A DNA stretch of 35,325 nucleotides, from the IMG/VR virus record IMGVR_UViG_3300035660_001483, positions 1 through 35,325 of that record, one strand, 5' to 3'. Shown in pieces: positions 28,777 to 35,325 of this stretch. This DNA comes from a virus. Each line of letters starts with the position of its first letter. The stretch's first letter is position 1. The translations under genes were made by a program, and so were the position numbers. The notes under the pieces were generated by a model. That model was not told the DNA's origin. It saw only the letters and a program-made list of their open reading frames with translations, and ran no database searches.

Positions 28777-29556
28777 ATGGAGACTTCCGAGTGGTACGTA
28801 CCGCGGTGGCTGTGGATGGCCCTGGGTGCCGTCGCCCTGGGCGTGGCGGCCCTGAATGCCTGGGGGTGCAGCTCGGACCTGCTCAGGTTCACGAAGACAG
28901 GCCCGCCGCCCATCCCTGAGAAGCCCCAGCCGACCTACGAGCACCAGGAGGCCGTCCGCGAGCTGGCCGACCTGTCAGCCAGGACGCTCGACCGCGTGCA
29001 CGTCGAAGGCGTGCTGGCCGCCGCGCCGAGCATAGGCCAGGCCGCCCAGGCCGCTGCCATCGTGAGCGCCGACGTGGGACCGCCGGCTGCGCCGCTTCCT
29101 TTGCCAGAGCCGGGCGCCTACGAGCCGGTGCCGCAGGTGGATGAGGCCCTCGCCCGCGCCGAGGCCGCACGGGCCGCCCACGGGCGCGCTGTGGCGAAGT
29201 ACGAGGCGCGGTTGGCCGACTACGCCGCAACGCCCGTCAAACGCATGTGGGCCGTCGGGGTGCCCCTGCTGGCGACGTGGGGCGGCTTGCTGGTACTGGG
29301 CCTGGGCGTAGCCCTGGCCTTCCGGGCGGCCGTGAAATACAAGGCCGCGCTCTGGCAGGTCTTCGTGGGCGTGCGCGAGTTCCTGGCCTACTCCGCCGTA
29401 GCAGACTCGGCTGCGAAGGCCGGAAACGGCGTCGGCACGCAGGTCGGCGGCGAGGCTTGCCCGCCTGGGCGGGCCCTCAAGGCGTCTCTGGACAAGAGCA
29501 TGGACAGCGATGCGAAGACCGTGATCCAGAACTTCTACTCGAAGGTCGGAGAGTGA
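28777..29556 (+). CDS. Two-helix membrane protein upstream of the tape measure
   Basis: 259 residues. Transmembrane segments at about 11-30 (WLWMALGAVALGVAALNAWG) and about 157-184 (WAVGVPLLATWGGLLVLGLGVALAF) enclose a Pro/Ala-rich region with a short coiled coil (DEALARAEAARAAHGRAVAKYEARLA). The C-terminal third is soluble. A Cys follows the first helix, but Trp at position -2 argues against a lipoprotein box. No family recognised. GAGGTGA lies about seven bases before the ATG. Odd: GEACPPGRALK is encoded by repeat copy R6. Position is usual for tail-associated or entry-related accessory genes; the role is unknown. Confidence 0.66.
   Translation: METSEWYVPRWLWMALGAVALGVAALNAWGCSSDLLRFTKTGPPPIPEKPQPTYEHQEAVRELADLSARTLDRVHVEGVLAAAPSIGQAAQAAAIVSADVGPPAAPLPLPEPGAYEPVPQVDEALARAEAARAAHGRAVAKYEARLADYAATPVKRMWAVGVPLLATWGGLLVLGLGVALAFRAAVKYKAALWQVFVGVREFLAYSAVADSAAKAGNGVGTQVGGEACPPGRALKASLDKSMDSDAKTVIQNFYSKVGE
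29455..29473 (-). repeat. CCCGCC/GGCGGGCAAGC repeat, copy R6 (reverse orientation)
   Basis: Reads GCTTGCCCGCC-TG-GGCGGG on the plus strand, the reverse complement of the R1-R5 layout. It lies in the membrane-protein gene, in frame. Confidence 0.62.
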
Positions 29557-29558
29557 GC

Positions 29559-29735
29559 ATGGCCAGGGAACGTGCCTACAAGAACCCCGGCGACCTGCGG
29601 GGGACGGACAACTGCCCGGTCTGCGGGCAGGCGATGAAGGTCCAGAAGGGGCTGATGCTGGGAATGCCCGTCCGCAGGCTCACCTGCGGCAAGGGCGACC
29701 ACCACGTCGTGATCCTGCGGCCGCGCGAGGAGTGA
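29559..29735 (+). CDS. Small zinc-ribbon-like protein, 58 aa
   Basis: Contains NCPVCGQAMKV and RLTCGKGDHHVVI: one CxxC pair, then Cys and His-His, which could form a small zinc-binding knuckle. No family recognised. GGAG lies seven bases before ATG 29559, and the start is two bases after the previous stop. Its stop is followed at once by the orphaned first copy of the tape-measure start (29740), showing it was the direct neighbour of the tape measure before the moron inserted. Confidence 0.62.
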   Translation: MARERAYKNPGDLRGTDNCPVCGQAMKVQKGLMLGMPVRRLTCGKGDHHVVILRPREE

Positions 29736-29745
29736 CGAGTTGGGC

Positions 29746-29773
29746 AAGCAGGGAGCCATCCGGGCCGGGCGGG
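29746..29773 (+). repeat. Direct repeat, left copy: relic of the tape-measure start
   Basis: 28 bases identical to 30333-30360. It is preceded by its own TTG start (29740) and GAGGAG ribosome-binding site, so it reads LGKQGAIRAGR like the true tape-measure N-terminus, then diverges into the insert. Confidence 0.85.
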
Positions 29774-29798
29774 TTGCGTGGAGCGTGTGGGCTGTGCT

Positions 29799-30254
29799 TC
29801 AGGCACATGAAGGTGAGTTGGAGGCCGCGCCCTCATCGGGTCGGGACCTCATGGCCCTGCGGCTTCGCACTAGGAGCAGGACGCTGAGAACAGCCCATGC
29901 CAACATCGCGATGGAGAACAGTATCTCCGCGTGCACGAATCGGAAAACGTCAGGCTCCGCTGTCTTCAGTAGAAGCCAGTGCCCTCTCAGCGCTGCCCCT
30001 CCGAAGAACACCAGGAGGCCTATGGCGACGCCGCCGGCGAGAAGCATGGCCAGACCAAATGCCAGGGCAGTCGTGCGACATGCCTTGGCAAGCAGCAGAA
30101 GGGAGGAGACCAGGACAGCGAGGGCAACCGGGTTGGCCCACAGGGAGTCGGCGGGGAACTCACCGATCAGGGACCAGGTGAGGGCTGCAAGGCCCATAGC
30201 CACGCCCAGAATAGCGGGTGCTCTCGACCCGGTCGGTCGGTCAGTCGTTCTCAC
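29799..30254 (-). CDS. Four-helix membrane protein moron inside the tape-measure start
   Basis: 151 residues, antisense to the tail operon. About four hydrophobic segments: AILGVAMGLAALTWSLIG, ANPVALAVLVSSLLLLA, ALAFGLAMLLAGGVAIGLLVFF and ILFSIAMLAWAVLSVLLLV, then a basic, Ser-rich tail. No family recognised. GTG 30254 is chosen because AGAGG lies eight bases upstream and it is downstream of the expected start of transcription; longer ATG forms (30296) overlap the -10 box. It has its own strong promoter (30295-30323) and is bracketed by 28-base direct repeats. Small membrane proteins expressed alone from prophages often block superinfection or change the host envelope; that role is inference. 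No clear terminator was found after it. Confidence 0.72.
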   Translation of the reverse strand: MRTTDRPTGSRAPAILGVAMGLAALTWSLIGEFPADSLWANPVALAVLVSSLLLLAKACRTTALAFGLAMLLAGGVAIGLLVFFGGAALRGHWLLLKTAEPDVFRFVHAEILFSIAMLAWAVLSVLLLVRSRRAMRSRPDEGAASNSPSCA

Positions 30255-30294
30255 GCCTTGGCCTCTCTGCCACCCAGCCGACGTACGCGTCCGC

Positions 30295-30323
30295 ATTCTA
30301 AGAACGAAAGGAGGCAAGGTCAA
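30295..30323 (-). promoter_or_regulatory. Strong sigma-70-like promoter of the moron
   Basis: Minus strand: TTGACC (complement of 30318-30323), 17-base spacer, TAGAAT (complement of 30295-30300). Five of six matches in each box with ideal spacing. It would give a leader of roughly 30-35 bases before GTG 30254. It overlaps the ribosome-binding region of the tape measure on the other strand. Confidence 0.72.
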
Positions 30324-30326
30324 TAG

Positions 30327-32519
30327 ATGGCAAAGCAGGGAGCCATCCGGGCCGGGCGGGCCTACGTCGAGCTCTTCGCCGACGACACGGCCTTCGCCCA
30401 GGGCCTGAAGAAGGCGCAGGCCCACCTGCGCGCCTTCGGGACGGCCGTCCAGGGGATCGGGCTCAGGATGGCGGCCTTCGGCGCCGTCTTCAGCGCGCCC
30501 CTGATTGCCAGCATCAAGGCGGCCGCCGACGCGCAGCGCGTCCTCAGGCGGTTCGCAGCAGTGTTCGGGGACCAGGCTGACGCGGTGGGGGCCTTCGCCG
30601 ACCAGGTGGCGGCCGAACTTGGCCGGACGCGGGAGGAGGTCAGGGACGCGCTCGCCGACTACCAGGCATTTTTCATGGGGTTCGGGTTCGGGCGGACGGA
30701 GGCGCGCGAGCTGTCACAGACTATGGAGCGCCTGACGCTCGACCTGGCCGCCTTCTCTGGCCTGAGCGACGAGGAGGCGCTCAACGCGATGCGGAGCGGC
30801 CTGGCCGGCATGACGCGCGGGCTGCTCCGCTACGGCATCAACGTCAAGGAGGCCGCGCTCGAGCAGGAGGCGCTCCGACAGGGCATCCGTGGTTCGGTGA
30901 ACGACCTCTCCGAGCAGGAGAAGGTCATACTGCGGGCCTCGGTCATTATGCAGGCCATGACGGACCAGGGGGCGGTCGGCTATGCGACCAAGGCGGTAAC
31001 GACCTTCGGTGGCCGGATGAAGGCGCTCCGGTCAGCCCTCCACGAGGCAGCAGAAGAGGTCGGCAATGCGCTCATCCCCGCCATTAAGCCGCTCGTGGAT
31101 CGGGTGGTGAAGGTCATGCAGGCTTTCGGCCAGTGGGCCAAGGCGCACGAGGGCGTGATCATAGCCGTCGGCAAGGTGGTGGCCGTCATCGCCGGGGGCG
31201 GCGCGCTCCTGGCCGTGGTAGGTGCTCTGGCGACGGCGCTGGCCGCCATCCTGAGCCCGATTGCGCTGGTGGCTGGCGCCCTGGGCATCCTGGCCGGCGT
31301 CTTTGGCCTGATGGCCATCAAGTCCGGCGGCGGCGTGGCGGCGCTGTCCGGTCAGGCGAAAGAGGCGGACAACCTGATCACCCGCTACGAGGAGCTCGTC
31401 CGGAAGACCAACCGCACGGCCAGGGAGTCGCTCGAGCTCTACCAGATCACCGAGAAGCTCAGGGACCTCTTCCCGGAGTACGCCGCGGCCATCGACGGCA
31501 CGGCCGAGTCGCTGGGCCGGCTGCAGAAAGCGATACCGAAGGGGCAGGCGACGCGGATGCTCGATCTGAAGCTGAACCGGGAGAAGCTTGCCGGGCAATT
31601 CCGTGAACTTGTCAACCTTGAAGGGGCAATCGAAGTCGAGAAAGCGTCTGTCGCCGGTGCCGAGAAGCAGCTCGGCAAGGGACAGAAGGCGTGGTGGGCT
31701 GTCAACTACGAAGAGGATGTCCTGCCGCTCGAAGCGAAACGCGAGCAGTTGATCGATGAGATCAAAGCCAACAAGGCCTACATCCGCAACCTCATGATCG
31801 CGATGGCAGCAGGCGCGCCGGCGGCAGGCGCAGCAGGCGAGGAGACTCCGGCAGCCCTCACCGAGGGGCAACTCAAGGCCGAGGAGGAGTGGGCGCGGAA
31901 GGCCCAGCAGCTCCGGCTCCAGCTGATCGAGGACGAGCACAGGCGGCGCCTGGCGCTGATCGACGAGGAGTACGACCACGAGCTGAAGGGACTCCAGGAC
32001 CTGAAGGCGACACAGGAGGCCTTCTACCAGCTCGAGTTGTCGCGCGGACTCGAGAAGGCCAGGGCCGAGCGGGAGTACCAGGACAAGCTGGCCGAGCAGG
32101 CGAAGCGCAGGGACGAGGAAGAGCGGCGACGGCGCGAGGGCATCCTCCAGGCGGACGAGGGGCGGCGGGCGGACATCGCAGAGATGGAGGCCCGGCTGAA
32201 GTACAAGGGCATCCGGCTCGAACGCGAGCTGCTCATGCTCCAGATGCAGCGGGAGCTGGTGGCCGCACGACGCGCGGGCGAGGACGTGACGCTCGTGCAG
32301 AAGGAGTTTGGCCTCAGGATGCGCCTGCTCGATGCGGCCGGCGCCGTCAGCGAGCGCATCTCGGTGGCGGGCACCTTCAACCCGCTCGCAGCCGCCGGCC
32401 TGGGCGGCGGCGGGCCGCTCGAGCGCACGGCGCGGGCGACTGAAGCGACGGCTCGGAACACCCAGAGGCTGCTGGAGAAGGCCGGCCAGGGGCAGGTCTT
32501 CGGCGGGAGGGGCTACTGA
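30327..32519 (+). CDS. Tape measure protein
   Basis: 730 residues setting tail length and later forming part of the DNA-ejection channel. Seen: N-terminal AGRAYVELFADDTAFAQGLKKAQAHLRAFG typical of the family, a helical region with FGGRMKALRSALHEAAEEVGNALIPAIKPLVDR (classic tape-measure block), hydrophobic segments at about 275-330 (VVAVIAGGGALLAVVGALATALAAILSPIALVAGALGILAG), and a long charged coiled coil at about 525-625. At about 0.15 nm per residue a tail near 110 nm is expected (family rule of thumb). Its ribosome-binding site (AAAGGAGG, with AAGG nearer) lies in the inserted moron DNA, and its first codons duplicate 29740-29772. Confidence 0.9.
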   Translation: MAKQGAIRAGRAYVELFADDTAFAQGLKKAQAHLRAFGTAVQGIGLRMAAFGAVFSAPLIASIKAAADAQRVLRRFAAVFGDQADAVGAFADQVAAELGRTREEVRDALADYQAFFMGFGFGRTEARELSQTMERLTLDLAAFSGLSDEEALNAMRSGLAGMTRGLLRYGINVKEAALEQEALRQGIRGSVNDLSEQEKVILRASVIMQAMTDQGAVGYATKAVTTFGGRMKALRSALHEAAEEVGNALIPAIKPLVDRVVKVMQAFGQWAKAHEGVIIAVGKVVAVIAGGGALLAVVGALATALAAILSPIALVAGALGILAGVFGLMAIKSGGGVAALSGQAKEADNLITRYEELVRKTNRTARESLELYQITEKLRDLFPEYAAAIDGTAESLGRLQKAIPKGQATRMLDLKLNREKLAGQFRELVNLEGAIEVEKASVAGAEKQLGKGQKAWWAVNYEEDVLPLEAKREQLIDEIKANKAYIRNLMIAMAAGAPAAGAAGEETPAALTEGQLKAEEEWARKAQQLRLQLIEDEHRRRLALIDEEYDHELKGLQDLKATQEAFYQLELSRGLEKARAEREYQDKLAEQAKRRDEEERRRREGILQADEGRRADIAEMEARLKYKGIRLERELLMLQMQRELVAARRAGEDVTLVQKEFGLRMRLLDAAGAVSERISVAGTFNPLAAAGLGGGGPLERTARATEATARNTQRLLEKAGQGQVFGGRGY
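30333..30360 (+). repeat. Direct repeat, right copy: functional tape-measure start
   Basis: 28 bases identical to 29746-29773, starting at the third codon of the tape-measure gene. The spacing between copies (587 bases) is not a multiple of three, so translation from the left copy cannot read into the tape measure. Confidence 0.85.
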
Positions 32520-33355
32520 TGGCCGTCACCGTCGAGGAACGTTACGAGAGCCGCCCGCTGGTCCAGGGAGACGAGCCTGGTTGCACGCTCCGTTACACCA
32601 TCGAGGGCACCGCCGACGAGGCGGAAGCCTCCTGGGCCCTGGCCACCACGGCGCCCACGATCTACCGGGGCCTCGTCCGCAAGAGCTACGAGGTGACGCC
32701 CGCCCATGTGGACGAGGACGACCCTGACCACAGCTCCTGGGAGGGGACCGTCCACTACGCCAAGGCCGAACGCGCCAGGCCGAAGACCGGGGACTCGTCC
32801 TTCAGCTTCGACATCGGCGGCGCCACCCAGCTGATGATGTTCAGCAAGCAGACGGTCGGCGCCTACGGGACAGGCCCGGATGGCGGGGCCGCCGGCGTCA
32901 ACGACTTCAAGCAAGCGATCGGCGTGAGCGGGCCGGAGACCATCGAGGGCGTCGAGGTCTACGTCCCGGTCTACAACTTCACCGAGACGTGGTGGCTCGA
33001 CAACGAGTACGTGACGGCCAGCTACAAGGCCGGCCTCTTCCGGCTGGCGGCCGCGCCCGTGAACGGGGCCGCGTTTCGGGGTTTCGAGCCGGGCGAGGTG
33101 CTCTTCATGGGCGCTTCCGGCTCGCAGAGGGGAGACGAGGACTGGGAGATCACGTTCCGGTTCTCGGCGAGCCCCAACGCCTACGGGTTGGTCGTCGGCG
33201 GCATCGCCGGCATCAGCAAGCGGGGATGGGAGTACCTCTGGGTGCGCAGCAAGCCGGGCCCCTCCGGCAAAGAGGTCCTGCCCATCCCGCGAGCCGTCTA
33301 CGTGGAGCGGGTCTACGACTACGGTGACTTCCGCCTGCTGGGGATTGGCATATGA
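32519..33355 (+). CDS. Distal tail/baseplate-like structural protein, 278 aa
   Basis: Beta-rich protein: an N-terminal domain with ERYESRPLVQGDEPGCTLRY and WEGTVHYAK, a middle SFDIGGATQLMMFSKQT, then VYVPVYNFTETWWLDNEYVTASYKAGLFRLAAAPVN, GEVLFMGASGSQRGDEDWEI and TFRFSASPNA. I recall similar proteins just after the tape measure in prophages of environmental bacteria but know no named family. Start overlaps the tape-measure stop by one base (TGATG), so it is coupled. Position suggests the distal tail or hub. Alternative: a tail-tip adhesin-associated protein. Confidence 0.68.
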   Translation: MAVTVEERYESRPLVQGDEPGCTLRYTIEGTADEAEASWALATTAPTIYRGLVRKSYEVTPAHVDEDDPDHSSWEGTVHYAKAERARPKTGDSSFSFDIGGATQLMMFSKQTVGAYGTGPDGGAAGVNDFKQAIGVSGPETIEGVEVYVPVYNFTETWWLDNEYVTASYKAGLFRLAAAPVNGAAFRGFEPGEVLFMGASGSQRGDEDWEITFRFSASPNAYGLVVGGIAGISKRGWEYLWVRSKPGPSGKEVLPIPRAVYVERVYDYGDFRLLGIGI

Positions 33356-33984
33356 CAGGCGACGAGATGAAGAAGGTCCGGCCGGGGCAGCGGCTCGAGA
33401 TCCCCGCAGGGACCTATAACCGGTTCGTGGATGCCGTCCGCGCGACCGAGCAGAGAGTGCTCTTCCGGCCGGGGCCGCGGCAACCGGACAGCTATGGCCG
33501 CATCTACGAGGTCACGGCCCTGGACCAGCAGGCAAAGACCTGCACCGTCCGGAGGCCCTATGCCGACGGCAGTCTGGACGAGAACAGCGAGCTGGCCGAC
33601 GTGCGCTACGACTTGGACAACGCTCCGAGCGTGGGCGACCGGGGCGAGGTCCTCCGCCTGGCCGGGGGCAGCCTCTACTTTCATCCGGGCGGCGGGACGC
33701 CCGTGATGATCAAGTCGAAGGCCCACATGGCCGCCGACAACGTGGCCTACAGCTGCGTCTACCTCTCGGCCGCAGGTGGTGAGGGCGGTGTGCTGACCGT
33801 GCGCCGGCCGCCCGGGCAGCTCATTCGCAACGATGAAGTCGGCTACCTGGGAAAGGACTCTGCCGGCGCGGCGGTGTTCATCCCGTGCCACGGCCGTCAG
33901 GACCCCGGCATCGGGCTCTTTGTCGAAACGCGGACTAGCGATCCAGGAGCCGAGACGGGGCGTATTTGGCTTAGAGTAGATTAA
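33352..33984 (+). CDS. Tail-region structural protein, 210 aa
   Basis: Starts MTGDEMKKVRPGQRLEIPAG then TYNRFVDAVRATEQ, an opening I associate with conserved but unnamed proteins of this tail cluster. The rest is beta-rich with repeated turns (YGRIYEVTALDQQAKTCTVR; GDRGEVLRLAGGSLYFHPGG; GYLGKDSAGAAVFIPCHG) and no transmembrane segment. Start overlaps the previous stop (ATGA). Probably a tail-tip or fibre-attachment protein; function inferred only from order. Confidence 0.62.
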   Translation: MTGDEMKKVRPGQRLEIPAGTYNRFVDAVRATEQRVLFRPGPRQPDSYGRIYEVTALDQQAKTCTVRRPYADGSLDENSELADVRYDLDNAPSVGDRGEVLRLAGGSLYFHPGGGTPVMIKSKAHMAADNVAYSCVYLSAAGGEGGVLTVRRPPGQLIRNDEVGYLGKDSAGAAVFIPCHGRQDPGIGLFVETRTSDPGAETGRIWLRVD

Positions 33985-34637
33985 TGGCATACACGTGGGA
34001 CACTCGTCTCCAGTTTTTGGTTCCGGAGTACCCCTGGGCCAGGGAGGTGCGGCATCGGCGCCGGTGTCCACCTCTGATGTCTCCCGCGCTTTGCATGGAG
34101 CCCTGCGCATCATGCAGCGTGGGGGGTGCTGTGAAGGCCGTGCCGCTAGTCCCATCCGCGGACGACCCAACACTTTGGGAGGAGGAGACATCGCCTGGAC
34201 ACCCCTTTCGTTGGCACCTGCGAATGTTCACCAAGCAAGGGATTGCCTACCTCCAACACCTGTATCCGGCCGGCGTGCTGATGGGTTTCCATCTGCCTTG
34301 GTTGCCGGCCATCCTTCGCACCAGCATATCGGGATGCGGCGGCGCGTTCGCTTTTGCGAATGACGTGCGATTGCTCCTCCTGTGTCTGAGTGTCGCCTAT
34401 AACCGGCAGGTCGGGATTGGACGTTTTGTGCGCATCGAATATCTGAATCAGACGTGGCGTCTGAATATCAAAGCCGGGACGGGGAAGTACTTGCGCCTTC
34501 GCAGAGCGGTGGAAGATGCAGACCCGTGGGGGATGTACAACGTCGTTGAGCATTGCCAGAATGGCGATAGTTGTGCGTTGTCAGCGTCAGCGTCGGCCAT
34601 CGTGACAGTCGCGGGAACGACGATAGGCGCCACGTGA
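33984..34637 (+). CDS. Hypothetical Cys-rich protein of atypical composition, 217 aa
   Basis: Unrecognised. The N-terminal part has clustered Cys residues (CPPLMSPALCMEPCASC); later there is DDPTLWEEETSPGHPFRWHLR, a hydrophobic stretch (LLLLCLSVAYNRQ), and a Ser/Ala/Thr-rich tail. It begins on the last base of the preceding stop (TAATG), so it is translated as part of the tail operon, yet its DNA is visibly less GC-rich, with many T-ending codons, unlike its neighbours. That suggests recent acquisition, as often seen for host-range tail genes. The antisense frames are shorter and less plausible. Confidence 0.5.
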   Translation: MAYTWDTRLQFLVPEYPWAREVRHRRRCPPLMSPALCMEPCASCSVGGAVKAVPLVPSADDPTLWEEETSPGHPFRWHLRMFTKQGIAYLQHLYPAGVLMGFHLPWLPAILRTSISGCGGAFAFANDVRLLLLCLSVAYNRQVGIGRFVRIEYLNQTWRLNIKAGTGKYLRLRRAVEDADPWGMYNVVEHCQNGDSCALSASASAIVTVAGTTIGAT

Positions 34638-34647
34638 TGACTGAGAA

Positions 34648-34691
34648 GCTTGCCCGCCTCTGGCGGGCCTGCCCGCCGGCCGGCAGGCGGG
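34648..34691 (-). repeat. CCCGCC/GGCGGGCAAGC repeat, copy R7, with a second hairpin
   Basis: GCTTGCCCGCC-TCT-GGCGGG (34648-34667, reverse orientation) followed by CCTGCCCGCCGGCCGGCAGG (34668-34687), another inverted repeat. It fills the 76-base gap before the last gene, just ahead of its ribosome-binding site. Confidence 0.68.
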
Positions 34692-34713
34692 TCTGTTCGA
34701 AAGGAGGTCGCAC

Positions 34714-35325
34714 ATGTTCGCAGGACTGAGAAGTGCGTACTGGGAAGCCCGCCTGCGGGGGCAGCAGCTCTGGTGGCGGCTGAGGTGTCTCGTCGTGGCC
34801 CTGGTGCGGCAGGTCCTGGGCATCCCCAGGCCCGTCGGGCTCCATTCCATGTGGAGCATCCGCCATCGCGACGCCCAGGGCCGGCTGCTCTGGGCCGGCT
34901 TCGGCCACAACATGCTCCACGACGAGGGGGAGAAGTTCATCCTCGACGTGGCGTTCTCGGAGGCCCAGAGCGTCCCTGCCGCTTACTACCTCGGCCTCGA
35001 CGCCCGCACGAGCCTGGCCGAGGCGGACACGCTGGCCAGCCTCTCCGGCGAGCCGTCCGGGAACGGGTACGCCCGTCAGGCCGTCAACAGCGACGCGACC
35101 GACTTCACCATCGAACAGATCAGCGGCGACTGGCAGGCCAAGACGAAAACCGTGACGTTCACGGCGTCGGGCGGCGCCATCGGCCCGGTCACGAAGGCGT
35201 TCCTCTGCACCGTCGCAAGCGGCACGTCGGGCAAGCTGATCCAGTCCGTGGTGCTCTCGCAGTCGCGGACGCTGCAGAGCGGCGAGAGCCTGAACGTGAG
35301 CATGTACCTGCGGCTGAGCGAGTGA
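34714..35325 (+). CDS. Tail fibre-like / tail-tip protein, 203 aa
   Basis: Starts with a basic segment containing a short hydrophobic stretch (LRCLVVALVRQVLGI), then GRLLWAGFGHNMLHDEGEKFILDVAFSEAQSVPAAYYLGLDARTSL. This resembles the N-terminal domain of unnamed phage tail proteins that report fields such as LGLD...SL. The remainder is Ser/Thr-rich beta (FTIEQISGDWQAKTKTVTFTASGGAIGPV), ending SGESLNVSMYLRLSE. AAAGGAGG lies about eight bases before the ATG. The stop codon is the last three bases of the window, so the gene is complete. Role is inferred from position in the tail operon. Confidence 0.6.
   Translation: MFAGLRSAYWEARLRGQQLWWRLRCLVVALVRQVLGIPRPVGLHSMWSIRHRDAQGRLLWAGFGHNMLHDEGEKFILDVAFSEAQSVPAAYYLGLDARTSLAEADTLASLSGEPSGNGYARQAVNSDATDFTIEQISGDWQAKTKTVTFTASGGAIGPVTKAFLCTVASGTSGKLIQSVVLSQSRTLQSGESLNVSMYLRLSE

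Noticed and set aside
29740-30408. A 222-codon plus-strand frame starting at the left tape-measure repeat
   Set aside because: Only its first 11 codons make sense (duplicated tape-measure start). The rest is Arg/Ser/Pro-rich antisense to the membrane-protein moron and is out of frame with the real tape measure.
1-35325. CRISPR array, tRNA genes, rRNA, integrase, attachment sites
   Set aside because: I looked for regularly spaced direct repeats, cloverleaf-like segments and recombinase motifs and found none. The short repeats present are dispersed palindromes without uniform spacers.

Overview
The window is a high-GC segment of a tailed phage or prophage. It runs from early/replication genes into head and tail morphogenesis genes. 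A major tail tube protein, a lambda G/T-like chaperone pair, a long tape measure and the absence of any sheath gene suggest a siphovirus. No host gene, integrase, lysis gene, tRNA or attachment site is visible. The genes resemble prophage genes of high-GC environmental bacteria, perhaps Planctomycetota; this host guess is weak. Many short palindromic repeats inside the phage genes suggest long residence in a repeat-rich chromosome.

Layout. (1) 1-9579, plus strand: sigma-like factor, a Sak4-type RecA-like ATPase, DUF669 single-strand-binding-like protein, RusA resolvase, zinc-finger protein, SF2 helicase interrupted by an intein, primase-polymerase fused to a DUF3987-like ATPase, and a ParB-domain DNA methyltransferase. 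Together they form a replication, recombination and DNA-modification module. (2) 9576-13030, minus strand: a compact operon of small accessory genes headed by a predicted amidoligase, including a HARE-HTH protein, and ending in a hairpin terminator. A separate coiled-coil/zinc-ribbon gene follows. (3) 13178-15650, plus: a small Nu1-like helix-turn-helix protein and a large terminase whose N-terminus carries a related domain. (4) 15651-21618: a cargo block with less GC-rich composition, its own strong sigma-70-like promoter and a terminator. It carries a MaoC/HTD2-like hotdog protein, a complete NitT/TauT-type ABC importer (binding protein, ATPase, permease) and a 700-residue protein ending in a diadenylate-cyclase-like domain. 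(5) 21634-35325, plus: portal, fused protease/major capsid protein, DUF2190 decoration protein, connector and tail genes, tail tube, chaperones, tape measure and distal tail proteins.

Two insertions into the late operon stand out. The first is the ABC/DAC-like cassette between terminase and portal. The second is a promoter-bearing membrane-protein moron on the minus strand, lodged at the very start of the tape-measure gene between two exact 28-bp copies of that start. A third theme is at least five families of palindromic repeats, present in coding and intergenic DNA on both strands. They supply in-frame linker peptides, stop codons and even the ribosome-binding site of the helicase.

All calls come from reading the sequence. 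Family names rest on motif recognition, not on database searches.
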